A stretch of DNA of 33,619 nucleotides from Xenoacremonium recifei. Taxonomy: Eukaryota > Ascomycota > Sordariomycetes > Hypocreales > Nectriaceae. Position numbers and translations under genes: made by a program. The stretch covers positions 1 through 33,619 of the forward strand of contig WOFQ01000129.1 in the NCBI GenBank assembly GCA_012184525.1. The letters run 5' to 3'. The notes beneath the pieces are model-generated. The model did no database searches, was not told the origin of the DNA, and was given only the letters and a program-made list of their open reading frames with translations. Below are positions 22,860-32,862 of this stretch, one piece after another. Positions within the stretch are counted from its first letter, which is position 1. Each line of letters opens with the position of its first letter.

Positions 22860-23750
22860 TCCAATTCAGGTCCTTACTACGGGTCTCTTTGCAAGACACA
22901 ATATGAGGAGTCGGGGAGAAGTGGATCGCCAAAGCAGACCATAAGGTTCTTCTAATTCTACATGCTAAAAAACTTCATCTTGCTCATCGTGGATGCCGAG
23001 TTAGTGCCACTGATGTAAAACTGGATTCCGTCACCTACCAGTATTATAGAGTCTCCCTGGCACAAAATAATCAGCCACCGTATAACAAAGCAGGCCATTC
23101 CACATTATGGATTCTTACACGATGTATTATCCAATAGAGATAAGTCTGTATATCCCACAGCCGCGCTAGTGGAGCCTCACTCGGGTATGACGCTATACTC
23201 AATCATGAAGGTTTCATCTTCGCAGCTGGCGGGGCTCTTCGGTCTGTTAACGAGATTGTAGAGGGACTAGGTGATTATCCTTCATGATCAGTCAGGTATG
23301 GCGATATAATACCTGCTCCAAAGTTCATCGATTGAAAAAGCTAGCATCATTGATGAAATCTACATCTTCTACATGACCGACAATGGGTATCATATCTCTC
23401 AGCACCGTAGGCATTTAGGCAAAGAGTGCGGCTTCGAGACGGATATCCATGGACACTTGATAATACGGTGTCTAAGGGGATCGGCTGGGCAGCGCCAGAT
23501 TGACGTCTTTTCACACCCAGATATTGCACCGACAGTGATTTCTTTAGCAAGTGTACCACTACTGAGAGAATCTTTTGACGGCATTTCCCCTGCTCTCCAT
23601 GACTATGGCTACACACGTAACGAGCATGTTGGAATTGAATTCTGCGGGCTTGTGATTCCTGAAGGACGGTACGGCTACAACAATAAGTACGGCTTTGTGG
23701 GGCTGTCGTCAGCCATTTTTCTTTTCAGAGAGCGCTGTTTCTTTTGACTT
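22860..23750 (+). pseudogene. Broken sulfatase (arylsulfatase-like)
   Basis: Sulfatases hydrolyse sulfate esters with a formylglycine made from Cys or Ser in C/S-x-P-S-R. Here VLTTGLFARHNMRS (22870-22912) resembles the segment just after that signature, but the Cys/Ser and Arg positions before it are not preserved. KLDSVTYQYYRVSLAQNNQPPYN (about 23019-23090) resembles the family DPxTYxYxNxTxxRNxxPP segment. RSVNEIVEGL (about 23241-23270) follows. The best stretch is one open frame, 23373-23747, with MTDNGYHISQHRRHLGKECGFETDI, where DNG, H and K are metal and substrate contacts. It continues with SHPDIAPTVISLASVPLL and EHVGIEFCGLVIPEG. Frames change between these blocks and stops intervene. 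The 5' part, which should include the DDQ metal-binding strand, was not found. The natural sulfated substrate cannot be inferred. Confidence 0.85.
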
Positions 23751-24279
23751 TTTATATACCTTCTTATTTTGTTTATCTGCAGCGGCCTTATATTATTGAA
23801 GATACGCTGATGGATCTTTTATTGTGACACAGAAACCTGAGATACATGCACTTGAAGAATGTAACTTTGTCGGGCCGTACTTCCGTACCCAGCTTAAGAC
23901 CTTTCATAGTTCTCGTCGGCTGAGCATTCAGTCTCGAGACTCTTGGTACATAACTTGTAGAATACGAACTTGAAATTCATATACTAGCACATTTTTGACA
24001 GTTCGAGTGCGATTAAAAGCCAGACTAGCACGCAATATCACGAACAATAAGCTTTTCTATTTTTATTTGCTCCAATTACCGCAATTATATGCTGATGTGG
24101 TCTGATTGTGACTCGAGAACTTTCCCGAGCCTATGACCGCTGCCATATACTTTTACTCTTAACTTCTTCATGTCATCGTGCCCCCTACGTCTCAGGCACA
24201 TGGGCCTTATTTCATGGCATTGTAATACGATGTCTCGTAGTTTAACTGATAATAGGAGATAAATATGATCTTGAACCAT
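23751..24279. other. Intergenic region downstream of the HET gene
   Basis: About 530 bp between the sulfatase remnant and the 3' end of the HET gene. A possible acceptor-like ctgcag near 23780 could have led to a last sulfatase exon, but no coding sequence could be followed. The small frame 24085-24279 (-) has no motif. Confidence 0.4.
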
Positions 24280-26341
24280 TTAAACCAGAGTGATAGTTTT
24301 GTACGAGTCTAACAGTTCATCGTTCCCAAAACTCAGCGAAGGGCTTAGTATGAATCCGAGCCGCATCATCTTGTCCCCAGAAGCGTCAAAAGGCGTGACG
24401 ATTAGGCCATGTCGGCTGCCTTTCATATCGCAAGTTGCGTTTGAGCACTCTCCTTGGTGAGTCTTGGCTAGAACTAACGCAAAAAGCTTCCTATCTTGCA
24501 AGAATTCATAGCAAGTCGCATGATGGCTGTCGATTGTGTCAAAGTTCGGGTAGAAGCCCTCTTCATCCCCGTTATCAGTTCGTACAGATATGTGCTCCGC
24601 GTGCTCTTTTTTCTCCAACAGCCTGAGGGGTATCAGTGGAGCCTCGAGCTCTATCGAAGCTTCGGTCAATTTGCCGAATGGCTTAGCGTCATCTTGTAAG
24701 CTCACTCGGGTATTGATAATGGTGGCTGTGAAGTGGGTTGATCCGGCTCTGAATCCCAAAACAGGTGTCCCGTCAACGGACGCCCAGGACCACGACGGTA
24801 TACTGCTGTCACGTGCCGGTTTACAACGCAAGGACTGCCAGCACAATGACTCTATGAGAGACTCCTTCCAATGTCCTGCGACGTACTCGTCATCCAACAT
24901 GCGTTGAAAGGCCCTTGCGATGTTAGAGATGCCTAGGAGCTTGTCGGAAGGAATGGTTGAGTGGCGCTGCCCATAGTCCCACAGCATGGAAAACCAGCGG
25001 AAGAGGTCTCCATCTTTCCCAGCTCTTTTGCGGAAATGATCTGACCCGTTAGGTAGTTTCTCGACTGTCGTATGATAACGAAGATGCTCTAGTAGACCAT
25101 CCTCAGAAACGAAATGCCTCAGACACTCAAAGTACATCTGATCGCCGGCAAAATGCACAATCCGCGGCGAGAATACACGTTCCTGGAAAGACCATATGCC
25201 TTGAGAGATTGGCTCCTCCTTCATCTCTATATACTGTGACCGTATCACTTCCTTGGCAAGCGGCAGGACCGAGACTGACAAAATTCCGGCGATGTCGTCG
25301 CTCGTCCTATAGGGAATTTGTACGGAGGTTCGCAATGGCCGTGGGAATAGTAATCCGTCCGTCACGTTTCCAGACCCCGTAGCCGAGATAGTCAGGTAGG
25401 CATTCGCATAGACAAAAGCTGCTTGCTCAGCGTCCCTTGCCCATTCTCGCGGATTACCAGGAATACATATGGAATCAATCCAGAGATACTGAACACCCAG
25501 AGTGCGAGTCACAAGCACAGCGTCCTGAAACATTTGAGGAAGTCCGGCAACACTTATGTTGCTGTTCTCGTTCTCGAGCGGGTTGATGTCCTTCCAATAA
25601 TCCACGATACCGGATTCAGATAGGTATGTAAGAGCTGTGTACTTTTGCCGGGCCCATACGTCCATTGTGACCAGTCTTACAGTGTCCCCGACCTTGGAGC
25701 TCTGTACATTTATTAAACGACTCGGCATGGGGCCGATATCCTGGCAGCATTCGTGATTATGCTCGCATTCGGAGTTCCACTTAACTAGGAGTTGGAGAGT
25801 CTGCGCATCAGGATCCCGTTTCACAGGGCGCCCACGAAATATGCTGGCGAGAGGATCATCTATAGAATCAGAGCCTGCGCATAAAGTTGAACATTGACCA
25901 AGGTTAGAGCATACCTTCCGCCACGGCGAAGCCGAACGCAGCAATCGGGGCTGTGAACATCCCCTCAGTGCTTGGACCGCATTCAGACATGATCCAAAAG
26001 CCTTGACCTCCATCAGGCCGTTTCGTTAACCACATGTCAAATGTAGGCAGGCTATAAATCCGTTTAGCCACGCCTTCAAGGCTCTCGAGCTCGGCCAACA
26101 TTGAATCTGCTTCCCCTTTGACCAGAAGACAGAGTTCACACCCTTGTGTAGCTGCTCCTTGTAGAGCATCGATGTTTGCATGATGTCTGACACTCGAGGC
26201 AGCTGCGTCATGGAAAGCTTTTTTGTTCCGAACCAGCCTCTGTACACGCTCGAGCCCGGTCCCTGTCCGGATGTATTCATCCTCCGGGAACGGAGGAAGA
26301 TCCTCGAAGGCGACTGACTTGCAGACGTCACACAGAGGCAT
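24280..26341 (-). CDS. HET-domain protein (heterokaryon incompatibility family), two exons
   Basis: HET-domain proteins trigger cell death or growth arrest when incompatible fungal individuals fuse. Exon 1 is 26341-25915; it starts MPLCDVCKSVAF and has the usual N-terminal CxxC and GCELCLLV motifs. The intron starts with GTATGC at 25914 and has two in-phase acceptors: 25875 (40-nt intron) or 25860 (55-nt intron). The predicted proteins have 673 or 668 residues. Exon 2 carries a C..H..C segment followed by PSRLINV. The HET domain covers roughly residues 222-395: YTALTY, QYLWIDSICIPG (about 272-282), VYANAYLTISATGS, then GIWSFQERVFSPRIVHFAGDQMYFEC. The usual SYxWG after the first block is replaced by TYLSESG, which is atypical. 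The tail contains SWSWASVDG, common in the family. No stop or frame break was found, so it reads as functional. The partner locus is unknown. Confidence 0.9.
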
Positions 26342-26936
26342 TATAGCAGCACAATTGACGCGAAAGCCTACGATTTCCCAGTTGTTGGAGGATGATAATT
26401 ATCAGCATAGCTATGACAGCTATGAGACGATGTGTTATTTAACTTTTCTACTCGATGGCTGTGCTCAAATAGCGGGGAATGGCCGGCTGCTTCGCATTCT
26501 GCCGCTTTCTTCCCGTCCATAGACAGCGGTTATAACTTGATTGCGAGAATCTTGCGAAAGACGTGGGGCCAAGGCTCCTTACTTGACGGTCTCGCAGCCT
26601 ATCGTGGCCCTCTGTCAAGAACGGTCAGCCCTCGCGATCTACGAATGACTCGCTCGTTGATTGCCGGACCACAAAAAATGGTGCGATCCCTAAACTCAAT
26701 CAGTCGCATTCACCTTGAAAGATGCAGTGTCTCATTCAAGGTGGCGGCTATCGGATCATCTGAGCCGTCTTCTCGTAAAACATGTGCTCAACAAAATAGG
26801 AAGGTATCAACGCCGTCTAACTTCGATTCGTAGCGAAACAGGAAAGCAGCAGAATCGTGCGAGCCTTATACGAGGTGTCTCGGAAAGTGCCGGCGTGGAA
26901 GCGCCAATGGGGACGTAAAGATCATTGAGCGCGAAA
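26342..26936. other. Region upstream of HET gene, no gene assigned
   Basis: Overlapping open frames on the + strand (26432-26833, 26715-26918) and fragments on the minus strand show no recognisable motif. The first few hundred bases must contain the HET promoter; no clear TATA box was picked out. Confidence 0.35.
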
Positions 26937-27239
26937 CTACCTTCTGAATCCAGCTTCGATCCGGATCAATCTTGCCGGATTGGCATCATATGCTCCCTTG
27001 GCCCAAACATAATCAATCGCTAGCGCCAACCAAAATGCAACGCCTAGCACCAACCAAACATGCCATCGATACAGGGCATATACTTTCCCACTGAGGTATT
27101 GAATGCTAGTTTGACGATGGAATTGACTTTGAACATGGGAAATCTCTACTTTGATTAAAGCATGTGAGGCTATATAGCTGAACCAAATCATCGAAGCCTT
27201 TCTAGGTATAATAAACCCTGACTTAGAGTATCTTGACAC
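26937..27239 (-). CDS. Hypothetical small membrane protein or terminal exon
   Basis: An open frame of 100 codons with a Lys/Arg/Ser-rich N-terminal part and one strong membrane segment (about residues 59-79, WHVWLVLGVAFWLALAIDYVW). A basic tail ends GFRR. The stop codon lies inside a possible splice donor (AAG|GTAGTT), so this may be an exon rather than a whole gene. The DNA for the membrane segment contains an imperfect ~23-bp direct repeat (gcgccaaccaaa / agcaccaaccaaa near 27020-27060). It is divergent from the secreted-protein gene with ~275 bp between starts. No family was recognised. Confidence 0.3.
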   Translation of the reverse strand: MSRYSKSGFIIPRKASMIWFSYIASHALIKVEISHVQSQFHRQTSIQYLSGKVYALYRWHVWLVLGVAFWLALAIDYVWAKGAYDANPARLIRIEAGFRR

Positions 27240-27390
27240 TGATTTATAACATTAAATACCCCTGCGAGGAGTATAATAGCGGCCAACCTTGAAGCAGCAG
27301 TGCCAGCCAGGCGGTGGCCAATATTCTCCTTCCCAGAGTGTCTCGTAATGATACAATACGAGATCCATAGAATGGGAGGAATGTAGAGTC

Positions 27391-27401
27391 ATTATATATA
27401 G
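27391..27401 (+). promoter_or_regulatory. TATA-box candidate of the secreted-protein gene
   Basis: attatatatag lies about 115 bp before the ATG at 27514, a usual distance for a fungal TATA box plus 5' leader. The leader region (27430-27513) has no upstream ATG in good context. Confidence 0.4.
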
Positions 27402-27513
27402 GGGAGACACATCTGCAAGATAGTTACAAATAATTAATAGGTCTACACACTAACGATTATTTGTCTGACGCGAAAACGGGAACCAAGTTCACCAAGCACC
27501 TAGTCCGAACACG

Positions 27514-28221
27514 ATGCTCTCTGAACTTTTGACAATTGTGCTTCTGATCTTTCTCCAACTATGCAATGGCTCGCCGACCTTTCAAGAAGAGTATCGTGGC
27601 AACTACGTACCAGATGTCATTGAAACAACTTACGGTCTTCAGGTCGTGGCACCAGATACTCCTTACGTGGCGGCGTCCGGGCAAAACAAATTATATTTCA
27701 TCGACATCATGTGCGGTGCTGAAACCGCAAGCTACGTGAAGGAACAGATAGAGAGGGCAATGGTGCCAAATCCCGAGGAGTATATTGCTATAGACGAGCT
27801 TTCGGCTACAGCAGAAGTGAAGAATTACGTGACCGGCGAAACCACATTCGTGTTTGACCCCCCCTATGCCAGGGTTCTATTCGCAAAAGGAATGAACAGG
27901 CACAACCCAAAGCTCAGACTGCCCGAGCATGAGGTTGCTGGCGATTGGGAGGTTACATACGACATAAGAAGTCCGTTGACAGAGAGACGTTGGGTCTGCG
28001 CCGACTATGGCTGTCGCCTTTCTGGAGACTGCATACAACAAACGAGCGGCTACTGTGGGCTCTGCCACCATTACAGGATTGACAACGAGTGTAAAGTAGG
28101 GTTAACTAACGCCATTGGTATATGCCATAAGACCCGTTCGAAGGCGGTTGACACACCAAGAAAAGAAGGAGAGTCGGACGCCACCTACTATCAGCGAATG
28201 GACAAACTGAACTGGGCGTGA
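27514..28221 (+). CDS. Small secreted cysteine-rich protein, unknown function
   Basis: An intact 235-codon frame. Residues 1-19 form a signal peptide (a hydrophobic leucine/isoleucine-rich core, likely cleaved around G19/S20). The mature part has eight cysteines, C67, C162, C167, C173, C181, C184, C193 and C204; the last seven are packed into about 43 residues, enough for four disulfides. Residues 20-160 are acidic and contain a segment EVKNYVTGETTFVF suggestive of beta strands. There is no TM segment after the signal, no GPI-like tail and no KDEL. I do not recognise a family; size, secretion and cysteine pattern resemble candidate effectors or lineage-specific extracellular proteins, which is an inference. 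No intron is needed. It is intact while most neighbours are broken, which hints at retained function. Confidence 0.75.
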   Translation: MLSELLTIVLLIFLQLCNGSPTFQEEYRGNYVPDVIETTYGLQVVAPDTPYVAASGQNKLYFIDIMCGAETASYVKEQIERAMVPNPEEYIAIDELSATAEVKNYVTGETTFVFDPPYARVLFAKGMNRHNPKLRLPEHEVAGDWEVTYDIRSPLTERRWVCADYGCRLSGDCIQQTSGYCGLCHHYRIDNECKVGLTNAIGICHKTRSKAVDTPRKEGESDATYYQRMDKLNWA

Positions 28222-29789
28222 GCAATATATCAGCGAAAGTAGTTTTGGATCCTTTTAGGAGGAATGAAGGGACAAGACATATTGATAGTATTAGGATTAG
28301 GGCTAATACTACGACTTAGTCCCCTATAACAGTGCTAGGAGCCCTATATAGCTAGCTATAGCACAACGATAGTTGCTCATATTGGAGGGGTTCGCCTTTC
28401 CTTAGATGAGCGGGATAGAACAGGGGAGAAAGTTTAAATAGTCATAGAGTCATATTAAGTATGTAAATGAAACTGGAGAGTCTCATTCTGTCTGTCTCTT
28501 CTCTCTGCAGAGCTTCATACATAGCATATCTCAGCCCAGGGTTCTCATACTGCAGTCACACGCAGATAATAGACCAAGAAGAACAATGTGTTCAGTGTCA
28601 AGTTCTTTAGCAGTCAATCTAAGTTGAAGATGTATGGATTGTATGTGTGGTAGCATGTGCGACCTGAACTTGCCAGAAGTCCCTCTCCCCCTCCGCTGCT
28701 GATGGCATCTCTGGCAGCGACTCGAAATCGTCGTTTTCGGAAGTGAAGAATATGAATGATGGAGCTAAGGTCTGTCGAGTGAATAATTTGGCTAGGTATT
28801 CTTGTGCGATTCGTTTGGGACCTACCTCTCGCGGATCTCGTCAGGATCGTCGACTGCGTCTGAGACCGTCTTCTGCATTCAGCATTACAAAGAAAGGTGA
28901 CTACACTCCTAGCGGGAGAAGAGGACTTACCACAAGACCGAGATAGAACCATTCCTGGTGCATGTCTTCGTAGTAATAACAAACTTCACAGGACTTAGCG
29001 CATCTCGAGAGATAGGACATGGGGCCAATGCGACTTACTGTCTCTGTAGGCGAGCTACCAAACAGTGTGCGCCACGGAATGAATGATGGCCTCGAGGGTG
29101 CAGACTCGGGCGACGTGGCGATGGAATAGGCTTAGCGTAGAATAATGTCATCCGGTTGCCCACAAGAAGACATTGTTTCGCATGCCGAAAAGCCATAGAA
29201 CCGGCAGCTTGACGTATGAGATGTGCCCGGTCCTGTCTGATATGTATTGCCATATCAGGTAAGATGCCGCCGGCCAGCTGGGAACATCCATCGCGTTAGA
29301 AAATTAAATCGCCCCGGTGAGCTTATTGCATACTTACTAGATGTTTCTGGGTAAGGCAGAATACTTGGTAGCACACATCAGTATATTCAGGATCCACTGA
29401 GCCAGCAGTACCGCAGTTTCTATCTGAGTGGGCATGAAAGCAGCTCCCTGTGATAATCCTGTAAGGAGCTGGGAAGCACAAGGGATCTCTGTAAGCAGCA
29501 ATACAAGGAAGACAATGGCTTGACCAGTCGGGCAGTGGGTGAGGGACCGAGGGGTCCGCGGCTTTCCGGGTCCGCAACGGCGATCATGAGGCGTCGAAGA
29601 GGGAGTGAACGAAAATATGTCGGACAATCCCGAAGCAGATAATAGAACCCCAGAATATGTAGATTATCTTGCTGTCGAAATGGTAGAATTCAAGGATTTC
29701 ATGTATCTATGTGATACAGCTCTGATGAATTGGTCCATCGTCTCCGGGTCTCGTAGTCATATTCTTTGTGTCAACTCTCGGTATCAGCG
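28222..29789. other. No recognisable gene
   Basis: Open frames at 28614-28982 (-), 28743-28946 (+), 29035-29253 (-), 29323-29577 (-) and 29337-29627 (-) overlap each other and lack family motifs. The minus frame 29323-29577 is cysteine- and proline-rich and might continue the remnant at 29790-30390, but no join could be supported. Confidence 0.4.
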
Positions 29790-30390
29790 TCATCGAGCTT
29801 GGCGAAGGCAGGTCACGATAATGATGGCATTCTCGTATGATTGAGCAAGGTGATTGTCAAAGAGAGTGGCGGAACCGCAACATACATCCGAAAGATATGC
29901 TCTATAGAACCAGTCGCGGGAGACCAGAACCGGCGTAGTGATATTTTCATATACCATGGGATCATCCTCGGTAATGAGATATATCAGACTGATAGCCTTT
30001 TGTGCCAGGTGTGCAATAAAGTCTGAGACTGGGAGGATGCCTCCTTGCCTTTCCTTTGCACAGAAATCATCGGCTAAAGCTTGAAAGTCCGTCCTCAAGG
30101 CTCGTCCGTTCGCAGTATGACGCAGCAGCAGCAGCATAGAGAGACAGGACTTCGATGGGGTTGCGACAAAACGAGCCGTAATATCCCAGATACCCATCGC
30201 CCTGAAAGGTGAAATCCATATAGACGTCTTCGATGGAACTAAGATAGAATTTTGGCCCGATCTTGAACGGACCGAGGCCGATACTTGTGGAAATGATGCC
30301 ATTGCAGCGAGAGCTGCGAAGCGTGAGGGGAGCCGGACATCGATAAACATCCTCTCTGTGCAAATTAAGCTGGGAGAGCGACTTTGGCAA
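29790..30390 (-). pseudogene. Unassigned two-frame gene remnant
   Basis: A minus-strand frame from 30390 reads as plausible protein down to about 30130 (a Gly-Pro-Tyr-rich part with GLGPFKIGPKFYLSSIEDVY and FTFQGDGYLGYYGSF). Coding-like sequence then continues in a second frame to a stop at 29790 (TDFQALADDFCAKERQGG, FIAHLAQKAISLIYLITEDDP, VLVSRDWFYRAYLSDVCCG). The change of frame falls at or near a GCT repeat (about 30120-30135), so slippage in that tract is a likely cause. The joined product would be roughly 200 residues, without an obvious signal peptide. I do not recognise the family. It could also be a real gene with a small intron there, but no donor/acceptor pair was convincing. Confidence 0.4.
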
Positions 30391-31457
30391 GGATTTTTGA
30401 AGGGGGTGGTAGCGTGACGCAGCGAACTGAGTTACTCAAGAAGGGATGATCCAAGTAAGATAGTAGCCTAGGTCCGCCCCAATTCCCATTTGTATCACTT
30501 TAGACATCGTGCTGATCTCGGGCCTCCGGTCTGGTTTATTAAGAAAGAAATAAAATCGTTCATACCAAATGCCTGGTCATGCGCCGACGTAAACAAGACT
30601 CATGCGGCATTTGACCGGCTGGAGCCGAGCTTCACACACTAGTAAGTATTCTCGTATCTGATCATCTGATACTCAAGTCTGGACTTTCAGCAGAGATAAA
30701 TGAAGCCTGGCATGTGTATCTTTTCCATGTGCAACGTGCGTATAGCCCTGAAAGATGGCTTGCTCAAAATGGTTAACGCCAATGTCCCACCGCCAGACTG
30801 GTCAGTTGAATGGTCTACACGGAGGTTATGTCCAGTATGGGCAAGTACGCAGCTAGGCAAAGGTTGAGGAGGGTGGGCGGCGAGAGCATTCCCTAGCTGT
30901 TTCTGTATGGATGTCTCTGTAGCCGACGATGCCGGCGGCAAGTCTCGAATCTCGGGCTTTTCACCTTCCTAGCTAGAGCTTCTAAGTTCCAGGATGAATC
31001 TAGAATCATGGAAAGCCTTTCGGATATTTTCAGTAGCTGCTATTGCTTTACGTGATTATTTCGAGGAAACTCCTCGGCGAGACACTCGAACCACTGATTG
31101 GATAAGTAAAAAATGATTTAGGAGTGCAGTGAACATGGATCCCTGTCGCATTCAGAAGGGTATCCTCGCTTAGATGGTAGGGTGACAGTACACAGGGGCG
31201 TTGTTCTTCTAGCACTGTGGTAGGGACCAAGGCAGTTCCTAGCTACGGGAGATTGTGCAGATCCTTGTTCATAATACTTAGTTTAGATGCAACACTATAT
31301 GGAGAAAGAATAGCCCAACATAATAACTAAAGTCTGAACTCTTCCCTAAACATCACGGGACTTCCTACGCCTAAACACAAAGAAGATACTCCTAGCAGGA
31401 TCCCATTATCCTAGCTAGAATAAACAGAGAAGCTCTCCGATGAGGTATGAATAGAGA
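30391..31457. other. No recognisable gene
   Basis: Short minus frames (30687-30941, 31048-31230) lack motifs and have poor coding composition. The part from about 31255 to 31440 is AT-rich and lies just past the COMT remnant's stop. Nothing else was seen. Confidence 0.45.
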
Positions 31458-32367
31458 CTAAACGCGTCTCGAGATCATGATTGCATCCTGAATCCGAAGT
31501 AATTAGCTTGCTTGAGATACGTACATAGAAGGTGTATTTGCTTACCGGCGTCCCTGTAGGCAACTTGTAGTGAAACATCTCGGGCTCGTATGCCTTGTGC
31601 TGGTCTGAACTAGATTCCCCTGCGTCTTAGCCTTGTATTCGGGTTAAATAGGCTTGCTCGTCTCGGTGGCCAACATTGTCTGCAATAACGTACGATCCCT
31701 ATTTCAAGAGGCCATGTTCCTTAGCCAAGAGTAGGTCAGGAATGTATCACTTGCTGTCATGATCGAGAAAAAGGATGTCGGTCCCCGAGTGCAAGTCTTC
31801 GTTCGCAAGCTTCGGCAAAGACTCAGACGAACTCCCGATGACGATCTTGACAAAATCTCCCAGGCAAAATCTCCCAGACCAGTGAACTCGACGAGGGTCT
31901 GAACGTAAGTAGCATATTCTTGTGGCTATTCAAGACTGATGTATTTCTGTCCGTCTGCTTTCTTCATAGCGCTGCTGAAGAAGATAGCGGAGTAACCGAT
32001 ATGTCCGCCCAGTTCTACCATTATCTTCGGCTGAACTTTGGTGATCACATCCAGAATGAGACCGCCTCGGTCAGTACCAGAGCCGATAGTTATAAGGGCC
32101 TTGTCGTTAGGCTTTATCCACTGATTTACTGCAGCGAGAACCGCCTCCGGGTGACACCTGAGCTCCTGAGCGTTTACAGTATGTAGTACATAATCTACAA
32201 TGGCAGCCTCTCTTCCATCCTTGGAAAGGTGAGCAAATCGAGTTGTGGGTGTGGAAAAAGGGGTCGAATAAAACACAAGAGAATGATGCCGAAAGAAAAG
32301 AGCTGGAACGTACCCCATACCAGACGAATTTGGTACCAGTATTCACTTTCTCGGCAGCGTTCCCCAT
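31458..32367 (-). pseudogene. Broken catechol-O-methyltransferase-like gene
   Basis: COMT-type enzymes methylate catechols with SAM and Mg2+. Exon 1 (32367-32314) ends FVWYG. Intron 32313-32220 (GTACGT...CCAAG, 94 nt) joins it in phase to DGREAAIVDYVL. The SAM motif MVELGGHIGYSAI follows (about 32050-32012), then KYISLE and a TAG at 31928-31926. Beyond the stop the family sequence continues: YATYVQTLVEFTGLGDF, a 14-bp tandem duplication that shifts the frame, then VKIVIGSSSESLPKL, ILFLDHD (metal Asp), LLLAKEHGLLK and VIADNV (metal Asp-Asn). A last intron, 31545-31488 (GTAAGC...TTCAG, 58 nt), joins PTGTP in phase to DAIMISRRV and the final stop at 31458. Stops TGA, TAG and TAA interrupt the later part. 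Both introns are intact, so decay is recent. It is divergent from the Zn2Cys6 regulator. Confidence 0.93.
31851..31878. repeat. 14-bp tandem duplication inside COMT pseudogene
   Basis: caaaatctcccagg (31851-31864) is followed directly by caaaatctcccaga (31865-31878), 13 of 14 identical. On the coding strand it repeats the codons for L-G-D-F and shifts the frame. Skipping one copy restores the family-like continuation VKIVIGSSSES. Confidence 0.9.
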
Positions 32368-32862
32368 TACGTACAGCTTGGTGGCGTTAGATTATAAGGA
32401 GGAAAGGATATGGAAAAAGTAGGCAAAATGTCTTTCAAGCAAGAGGGTCCGGTACTGGCGGCAGACCACACAAAGACAAGGGAATTAAGATACAATCAAG
32501 ATAAAATAAGTCTCAAGCAAGCTCGAACTTTACATTCTGGAGGATGTTATTGCTAGACAGTAGGAAATTTAAGTGCACTAAGGAGGGTGTACCAGAATGA
32601 TAGCCGAAGCAGGAAGCTCCTTCGTGGCTGATGTTAAGTCCGACCCTTGTCTAGCCACCAAGATAGCGTTCGAATTCATGTACGGAGTACTCCGTAGTCG
32701 GGGAAGATTCGGGGACCGTGAGTCATACTAGTGCTAAATATGAGGAACCCCGGTCTCCCAGCACAACCTACCCGGATCGGAGGAAAGCAGATCCGCTATC
32801 AATGCAGAGCACATTAGGAGCTCACAAAGACCGAAACTATTACTGGCTCCGCAGCTCCGAAA
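32368..32862. promoter_or_regulatory. Divergent intergenic region between COMT remnant and Zn2Cys6 regulator
   Basis: About 495 bp separate the two divergent starts. An in-frame stop a few codons upstream of the COMT ATG supports the chosen start. The + frame 32718-32927 has no motif. CGG/CCG triplets, the half-sites of Zn2Cys6 factors, occur (for example around 32449 and 32748), but no clear spaced pair was identified. Confidence 0.35.
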
